Source of the DNA: Chitinophagaceae bacterium
GTDB lineage: Bacteria > Bacteroidota > Bacteroidia > Chitinophagales > Chitinophagaceae
Direction of reading: 5' to 3'
Assembly: GCA_947483345.1 (NCBI GenBank)
Contig: CANKNL010000073.1
Coordinates: 1 to 11,480, forward strand
Length of the DNA: 11,480 nt
A program made the position numbers and the translations under genes. The notes beneath the pieces were generated by a model. It ran no database searches. It was not told the DNA's origin and saw only the letters and a list, made by a program, of their open reading frames with translations. Of this stretch, positions 7,212 through 11,480 are shown piece after piece (within the stretch, counting starts at the first letter, position 1; each line of letters begins with the position of its first letter).

Positions 7212-7613
7212 ATTATAAATGTTAAATGAAAACAGACAATACAATACAGGAAATGTCATTTGACTTTTCTTTATTAGTTATCGGTTTGTATAAAAAATTA
7301 ATTGATAACAAAGAATATGTTTTATCTAAGCAATTATTAAGAAGTGCTACAAGTATTGGAGCAAATATTGAAGAAGCAATCGCAGGTCAATCAAAAAGGG
7401 ATTTTATTTCAAAAATGTCAATAGCTTCTAAAGAGGCAAGAGAAACAAGATATTGGCTTCGGCTTTTAGATAAAAGCAAATTAGTTGACCTTGATTATTT
7501 ATCTTATTTGAACAGTGTTGAACATATAATTAATATCTTAACAAAGATTGTTAAAACCAGTCAGGAGTCGGTTGTAAAATAATACAACATTTATAATTCA
7601 AAATTTAAAATAA
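7196..7613 (+). mobile_element. IVS-like cassette: four-helix-bundle ORF inside a 28-bp inverted repeat
   Basis: The left arm (7196-7223) and right arm (7586-7613) are reverse complements at 26 of 28 positions; the mismatched pairs are 7207/7602 and 7210/7599. They enclose the whole four-helix-bundle gene, with its ATG three bases inside the left arm and its stop four bases before the right arm. The left arm covers the preT stop codon and the right arm touches the preA ATG. A stem with an ORF of this family in the loop is the architecture of 23S rRNA intervening sequences, here in an mRNA. The right end is shared exactly with 4850-4879. No transposase is present and no target-site duplication is evident, so mobility is inferred. 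Confidence 0.6.
7226..7582 (+). CDS. Four-helix-bundle protein (23S rRNA IVS / S23 family)
   Basis: A 118-residue all-helical protein of the family encoded in 23S rRNA intervening sequences (TIGR02436 type) and related to the accessory variability determinant of diversity-generating retroelements. Diagnostic segments are LLRSATSIGANIEEAIAGQSKRDFISKMSIASKEARETRYWLRLL, followed by a last amphipathic helix (LNSVEHIINILTKIVKTS). Basic and aromatic residues suggest nucleic-acid binding; this is inference from relatives. Base composition is visibly more AT-rich than preT and preA (roughly 20% GC in 7261-7320), which suggests a separate origin. It separates two genes whose products form one enzyme and has no known part in pyrimidine metabolism. 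ATG 7226 lies at the end of a 12-base direct repeat (7202-7213 and 7216-7227). Confidence 0.9.
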   Translation: MKTDNTIQEMSFDFSLLVIGLYKKLIDNKEYVLSKQLLRSATSIGANIEEAIAGQSKRDFISKMSIASKEARETRYWLRLLDKSKLVDLDYLSYLNSVEHIINILTKIVKTSQESVVK

Positions 7614-8881
7614 TGGCTTCTCTTAATTCAAACTTCCTCGGCATAAAATCTCCCAACCCGTTTTGGTTAGCGAGTGCACCGCCCACTGATAAAAAAATAA
7701 ATGTGCTCCGTGCTTTTGAAGCCGGCTGGGGTGGCGTGGTTTGGAAAACATTGGGAAGCCAGGTAAAAAATGTTTCCTCACGTTATTCTGCTGTAAATTT
7801 TGGCTCAAAGAAAATGATGGGGTTTAATAATATTGAACTTATTAGCGACAGGCCATTGGATTTAAACTTAAAAGAAATTGCAGAATGCCTGAAACTGTTT
7901 CCCGACAGGGCCATGATCGTTTCGCTGATGGCTGATAACGATAAAAAAAGCTGGCATGAACTGATAAAAAAAGTGGAAGATACCGGCGCTCATGGATTGG
8001 AACTGAATTTCGGTTGTCCGCATGGGATGACGGAAAGAGGTATGGGCGCCGCTGTTGGACAGGATCCGGTAATTGCAAAGATGGTAGTGGAATGGGTGAT
8101 GGAAGCCGCACATATTCCGGTGATAACCAAACTTACACCCAATGTGCATTCAGTAGTGCCAACTGGAAAAGCGGTGGTGGAAGCCGGTACCAATGCCTTG
8201 TCTTTAATTAATACCATTCAGTCGGTAACCGGCATTGATCTGGATACGTTGGTACCCAATCCTTATGTTGCCGGCAAATCGGTGTTCGGTGGATATTGTG
8301 GTCCGGCAGTAAAACCAATAGCTTTAAAAATGTTAACTACTATTGCTCAAAATCCGATCACATCTAAAGTTCCCGTTTCGGGAATTGGTGGTGTAAGTAC
8401 CTGGAGAGATGCCGTAGAGTTTATGCTATTGGGTGCCAGCAATGTACAGGTTTGTACGGCTGCCATGAATCATGGGTTCAGGATTGTGGAAGACCTGTGC
8501 GAAGGATTAAATAACTGGATGGATGAAAAAGGATTTAAAACGCTTGATGATTTTATTGGTAAGTCAGTTGAAAAAATCACGCATTGGGAAGATCTCGATA
8601 TCAATTATCATCACATTGCAAAAATAAACCCCGATAAATGTATTCACTGCGGACTTTGTTATATCGCTTGTGAAGATACGTCACACCAATCCATCAACCT
8701 GGAATATGGTAAGCCTTATAATAACTATACCATTAAAGAAGATGAATGTGTAGGCTGTAATTTATGTCAGTTGGTTTGCCCGGTTAATGATTGTATAACT
8801 ATGGAGGAACACCGGGTTGCACCTGAATATTTAAACTGGAAGGCCTTTCAGAATAGTGGATTACCACTTAACAATCATTAG
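7613..8881 (+). CDS. preA: NAD-dependent dihydropyrimidine dehydrogenase, PreA subunit
   Basis: Catalytic subunit reducing uracil or thymine to the 5,6-dihydro form with electrons from PreT; it corresponds to the C-terminal half of eukaryotic DPD. Residues about 1-320 form an FMN TIM barrel like dihydroorotate dehydrogenase, with the catalytic Cys135 in LNFGCPHGMTERGMGAAVGQDP. The C-terminus holds two ferredoxin-type 4Fe-4S motifs: C343, C346, C349, C353 (CIHCGLCYIAC) and C379, C382, C385, C389 (CVGCNLCQLVC). Length (422) is close to E. coli PreA. The ATG overlaps the last base pair of the upstream inverted repeat, so the leader is wholly repeat-derived and A-rich. It is separated from preT by the four-helix-bundle cassette instead of being adjacent. 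Confidence 0.95.
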   Translation: MASLNSNFLGIKSPNPFWLASAPPTDKKINVLRAFEAGWGGVVWKTLGSQVKNVSSRYSAVNFGSKKMMGFNNIELISDRPLDLNLKEIAECLKLFPDRAMIVSLMADNDKKSWHELIKKVEDTGAHGLELNFGCPHGMTERGMGAAVGQDPVIAKMVVEWVMEAAHIPVITKLTPNVHSVVPTGKAVVEAGTNALSLINTIQSVTGIDLDTLVPNPYVAGKSVFGGYCGPAVKPIALKMLTTIAQNPITSKVPVSGIGGVSTWRDAVEFMLLGASNVQVCTAAMNHGFRIVEDLCEGLNNWMDEKGFKTLDDFIGKSVEKITHWEDLDINYHHIAKINPDKCIHCGLCYIACEDTSHQSINLEYGKPYNNYTIKEDECVGCNLCQLVCPVNDCITMEEHRVAPEYLNWKAFQNSGLPLNNH

Positions 8882-8918
8882 TTGCCTTAAATCTTAACTA
8901 TTGTAAATGAAGGGGTTA

Positions 8919-8947
8919 GTTTTTTTTTAAAAAAAATAAACTTTTTT
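8919..8947 (+). terminator. Possible weak AT-only terminator after preA
   Basis: A T-run followed by an A-run can fold into a short A/U hairpin (G8919 to C8941, one internal mismatch, three-base loop) followed by six T residues. The stem contains only one G-C pair, so termination would be weak. It is placed where the pyrimidine operon should end, before a functionally unrelated gene. Confidence 0.3.
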
Positions 8948-8999
8948 AGAGAAGATTTCCAATTTAATTTGGGAAGTTGCAGTTAATTAAACAGAAACT

Positions 9000-10064
9000 A
9001 TGCGCTTAATTCCATTGGTCTTTATTATTTGTATGTGTAGTTCTATTGATGCCAATGCACAGGGTTGTGTAGCCATCAGAGGAACTGCCGGTGTTTGTGG
9101 CAAACCTGCCGATAAAAAAGGATGGGAGTTAAATCTTTCCAATCGATATTTTAAATCATACAAACATTTTGTGGGTACTGTTGAGCAAAAGCAACGAGTA
9201 GATTCTAACAGTAATGTGATCAATCATGCAAATGAAATAGATATTACGGTTACCAAAATAATCGACTCCAGGTGGTCTCTTGCAGCAACTATACCAATTT
9301 TGGCTTTCAAACGTTCTTCCCTGTACGAGCATGATGGCAAAACAAGGCATAGCACTCATTCATTTGGTATTGGTGATCTGCGTATTTCTGCATACTGGTG
9401 GCTATTTGATCCTATAAAACATGAAAAAGGAAATGTACAGATAGGGATGGGTATTAAATTGCCAACAGGGAATTATAATTACCAGGATTATTTTTATAAA
9501 AAGGCAGACTCAAGTATTTTAGGAGCTGTTGACCAGTCGATTCAACTGGGAGATGGTGGTACAGGAATCAGTGTTGAGTTAAACAGTTTTTATAATTTTA
9601 ATAAAAAACTCGGACTGTATGCTAACTTATTTTACCTGTCTAATCCCCGTGAAGTAAATGGGACTTCAGCAACAAGAGGGTCTGCTGCATCTGCAACAAC
9701 TAAAAAGTACAACACCGATGTAATGAGTGTTCCTGATCTTTTTATGTTACGCGGCGGGATAAATTTTAATTATAAAAAGTTTACTTTTTCCGGGGGCGTT
9801 CGTATTGAAGGGTTACCATCAAGCGATCTCATTGGTGGAGATCGTGGTTTTAGAAGACCAGGTTATATTATTTCTGCTGAACCAGCCATCATGTATGTGT
9901 ATAAAAAAACCAGTTTAAACCTGTCTATTCCTTTTGCCCTTAAAAGAAATCGTACACAAAGTGATTCAGATAAACGGCGGACTGTTGATACCGGCATACA
10001 TCAGCAAGGTGATGCCGCTTTTGCAGATTACCTGATTAATGTAGGATTAATTTTAAAGTTATAG
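9000..10064 (+). CDS. Outer-membrane beta-barrel protein (possible phenol-degradation MetA-like family)
   Basis: A 354-residue secreted protein. The first 21 residues form a signal peptide (RLIPLVFIICMCSSIDANAQ) with probable signal peptidase I cleavage near NAQ-G; no good lipobox is visible. The rest shows alternating hydrophobic and polar strands, repeated glycine-aromatic turns (GIGDLRISAYWWLF, QIGMGIKLPTGNYNY, FTFSGGVRIEGLP) and a final strand ending LINVGLILKL, as in outer-membrane barrels. The KLPTGNY segment recalls the transporter / MetA-pathway outer-membrane family, but I am not certain of the family. The leader (8882-8999) has a poor TAnnTTTG-like match near 8964-8971 and no convincing upstream partner, so no promoter is called. 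The gene may be unrelated to the pyrimidine operon. Confidence 0.75.
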   Translation: MRLIPLVFIICMCSSIDANAQGCVAIRGTAGVCGKPADKKGWELNLSNRYFKSYKHFVGTVEQKQRVDSNSNVINHANEIDITVTKIIDSRWSLAATIPILAFKRSSLYEHDGKTRHSTHSFGIGDLRISAYWWLFDPIKHEKGNVQIGMGIKLPTGNYNYQDYFYKKADSSILGAVDQSIQLGDGGTGISVELNSFYNFNKKLGLYANLFYLSNPREVNGTSATRGSAASATTKKYNTDVMSVPDLFMLRGGINFNYKKFTFSGGVRIEGLPSSDLIGGDRGFRRPGYIISAEPAIMYVYKKTSLNLSIPFALKRNRTQSDSDKRRTVDTGIHQQGDAAFADYLINVGLILKL

Positions 10065-10072
10065 TTGTGTAT

Positions 10073-10127
10073 AGGTTTTTTTTAGGCAATGGGATACCCG
10101 GTAATCAAAAACCTGTTATTATTTTTT
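10073..10127 (+). terminator. Intrinsic-type terminator between convergent genes
   Basis: AGGTTTTT (10073-10080) pairs with AAAAACCT (10107-10114), with a small GGG/CCC hairpin (10091-10099) in the loop, followed by a T-rich tract ending in six T residues (10115-10127). It lies between the barrel gene stop and the hom stop on the other strand. The T tract favours termination of the + strand transcript; on the - strand the downstream T content is also high but starts inside the stem. Confidence 0.5.
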
Positions 10128-11379
10128 AAACAACGCCTGCCAGTTCCAAACTTCTTTTACTTATTTTTTTATATTCCACTGTTTCAATGATTGCTTCGGG
10201 GCAAAGTATCAATGATATGCCTTCCTGTTTCCACCAATGAGTTGTAAATAATTTTTCAGCATGAATGACGGCAATAAGCCAGCTGTGATTAAATTCGTTG
10301 TGCCATTCTTCGATCCACTCAAACTCATCTTTATCTATTTTATTTAGATCATCTGTGCTGATAAAAACTTTTAAATAATAATCATTGCTGAGCGCTGTAT
10401 CTGTTTGATGATAGATCTTTTTATACTCGTATTTATAATTGTAACCAAGTGCCGAAATATCACTCAACACTGCAGAAGCAGTTGGAAAAGCCCCGGCACC
10501 CTTACCTTTAAAAAAATGCTCATCGGCAAATGTGCTTTCGGTTGTTAGTGCATTAAACTCATTTTGTACATGGTAGAGATTGTCGGACTGTATTACAAAT
10601 TGAGGTAGCACAAATGCAGCCAGTTTGCCATTTTCTAATTTTTTTGCCGTAGCCACCAGTTTTATGGTTTGCTTTTTTTCTTTAGCTAAGATGGCATCCG
10701 GTAAAGCTATATTTTCAATACCATTAAAAATGAAATCGGTTGGCCTTGCAATAACTCCAAATGAGTGAGCCAGTAAGATGCTGAGTTTATTGGCTGCGTC
10801 AAATCCGCCGATATCCAGTTTGGGATTGCTTTCGGCAAAACCGAGCTGTTGTGCCAGCGTTAATGCTGTTTTAAATTCTAATTGCTCTTCCAGTATTTTG
10901 GTAAGTATAAAATTGGTAGAGCCATTGATAATTCCCCGGATTGATTTTAAAAGATCGTTGTCATAATATTCTTCCAGGTTGCGCACTATGGGCATACTGG
11001 CGCAGCAGGCAGCTTCATATAAAAGCGCTGTGTTATTTTCCTGTTGCAATTGCAACAGTTCTTCAAAATGTTCGGCTATCATTTTTTTATTGGCACTGAC
11101 TACTGATTTGCCTTTTTGCAAAGCTGTTTTTACAATTTCAAATGCGGCATCAGCATCATCAATCAGTTCAACAACTACATTAATGCTTTCATCATTAAGT
11201 ATCACAGATGCATCTGTTGTAAAGTTTTCAGCAGCAATGCTTCTTTTTTTATCAGCATTTTTAATGACTATTTTTTTTATAGATGCCTGCAGGGTGGGAG
11301 TGGTGTGCAGTACATCATACAGGCCTTTTCCTACTACGCCGAAGCCAAAGAGACCGATATGGAGTTGTTTGTTTGACAT
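10126..11379 (-). CDS. hom: Homoserine dehydrogenase
   Basis: NAD(P)-dependent oxidoreductase converting aspartate semialdehyde to homoserine, the branch step to threonine and methionine, in the cytoplasm. The 417-residue protein starts with a Rossmann motif, GFGVVG (residues 12-17), then SANKK (K98/K99). The family signature GIINGSTNFIL starts at 149, and the catalytic region LGFAESNPKLDIGGFDAANK holds E183, D194 and K198, with the Asp-Lys spacing of yeast homoserine dehydrogenase. GKGAGAFPTASAV follows at 292-304. The last 100 residues do not show an obvious classical ACT signature, though the length leaves room for a small divergent regulatory domain. This is the monofunctional form without a fused aspartokinase. 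It is transcribed toward the barrel gene and unrelated to the pyrimidine operon. ATG is at 11379 with a hairpin repeat just upstream. Confidence 0.93.
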   Translation of the reverse strand: MSNKQLHIGLFGFGVVGKGLYDVLHTTPTLQASIKKIVIKNADKKRSIAAENFTTDASVILNDESINVVVELIDDADAAFEIVKTALQKGKSVVSANKKMIAEHFEELLQLQQENNTALLYEAACCASMPIVRNLEEYYDNDLLKSIRGIINGSTNFILTKILEEQLEFKTALTLAQQLGFAESNPKLDIGGFDAANKLSILLAHSFGVIARPTDFIFNGIENIALPDAILAKEKKQTIKLVATAKKLENGKLAAFVLPQFVIQSDNLYHVQNEFNALTTESTFADEHFFKGKGAGAFPTASAVLSDISALGYNYKYEYKKIYHQTDTALSNDYYLKVFISTDDLNKIDKDEFEWIEEWHNEFNHSWLIAVIHAEKLFTTHWWKQEGISLILCPEAIIETVEYKKISKRSLELAGVV

Positions 11380-11388
11380 GATTTATTG

Positions 11389-11417
11389 GCCCCCTCTATC
11401 TCCCCCGATGGGGGAGG
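11389..11417. repeat. C/G-rich hairpin repeat in the hom leader
   Basis: CTCCCCC (11400-11406) and GGGGGAG (11410-11416) are exact complements around GAT, preceded by GGCCCCCTCTAT. The copy lies about 10-40 bases upstream of the hom ATG and stands out from the AT-rich surroundings. Repeats of the form CCCCCTnnATCTCCCCC-GGGGGA are, as I recall, frequent between genes in Chitinophagaceae-like genomes. A hairpin here would lie in the 5' leader of the hom mRNA if transcription starts further right. Confidence 0.65.
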
Positions 11418-11480
11418 AAATAGCGAAGATTGTGTTTTATTTTTTTGCTTAGATAAAAGTTCAATAAAGTTTTAAAAGTA

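Noticed and set aside
1304..7614. CRISPR array
   Set aside because: The repeats are few, dispersed between genes, palindromic across their length and have no regular spacers or cas genes.
8940..8975. Bacteroidota-type promoter before the barrel gene
   Set aside because: The -7-like box has a mismatch to TAnnTTTG and no TTTG is found at the right distance upstream.
10979..11452. 157-codon reading frame opposite hom
   Set aside because: Low-complexity Ser/Ala/Leu translation arising from the antisense of a conserved dehydrogenase, running through the hairpin repeat.

Overview
The window looks like a chromosomal segment from a Bacteroidota bacterium, probably near the Chitinophagaceae. This is inferred from moderately AT-rich DNA, A-rich leaders without clear Shine-Dalgarno sequences, a signal peptide ending in NAQ-G, and several intergenic palindromic repeats of a kind common in that phylum. 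No rRNA, tRNA or CRISPR array is visible.

Positions 1-8881 hold a run of same-strand genes that together encode the complete reductive pyrimidine catabolic pathway. The order is a class III aminotransferase (5' end outside the window), an NCS1 nucleobase permease, an ORF6N DNA-binding protein, dihydropyrimidinase, a beta-ureidopropionase-like amidohydrolase, preT, a four-helix-bundle protein, and preA. The inferred route is: NCS1 imports uracil or thymine, PreT/PreA reduces the ring, dihydropyrimidinase opens it, the amidohydrolase removes CO2 and NH3, and the aminotransferase converts beta-alanine or 3-aminoisobutyrate to the semialdehyde. Five catalytic genes and a transporter in one block make the pathway call strong even where single-gene substrates are not certain.

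Two non-catabolic genes are embedded in this operon. The ORF6N gene sits between the permease and dihydropyrimidinase genes with one-base gaps on both sides, and contains two near-identical perfect palindromes inside its reading frame. The four-helix-bundle gene sits between preT and preA inside a 28-bp inverted repeat (26 of 28 positions pair), an architecture like the intervening sequences of bacterial 23S rRNA. ORF-less relatives of that repeat fill two other gaps of the operon (1304-1373 and 4814-4879). A different hairpin repeat fills the gap before preT, and a third, short palindromic repeat is inserted in frame inside preT.

Positions 8882-11480 leave the pathway. They hold an outer-membrane beta-barrel protein with a signal peptide (+ strand), a probable terminator, and a convergent homoserine dehydrogenase gene (- strand) whose leader carries a C/G-rich hairpin repeat. 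There is no gene-free stretch longer than about 120 bases.
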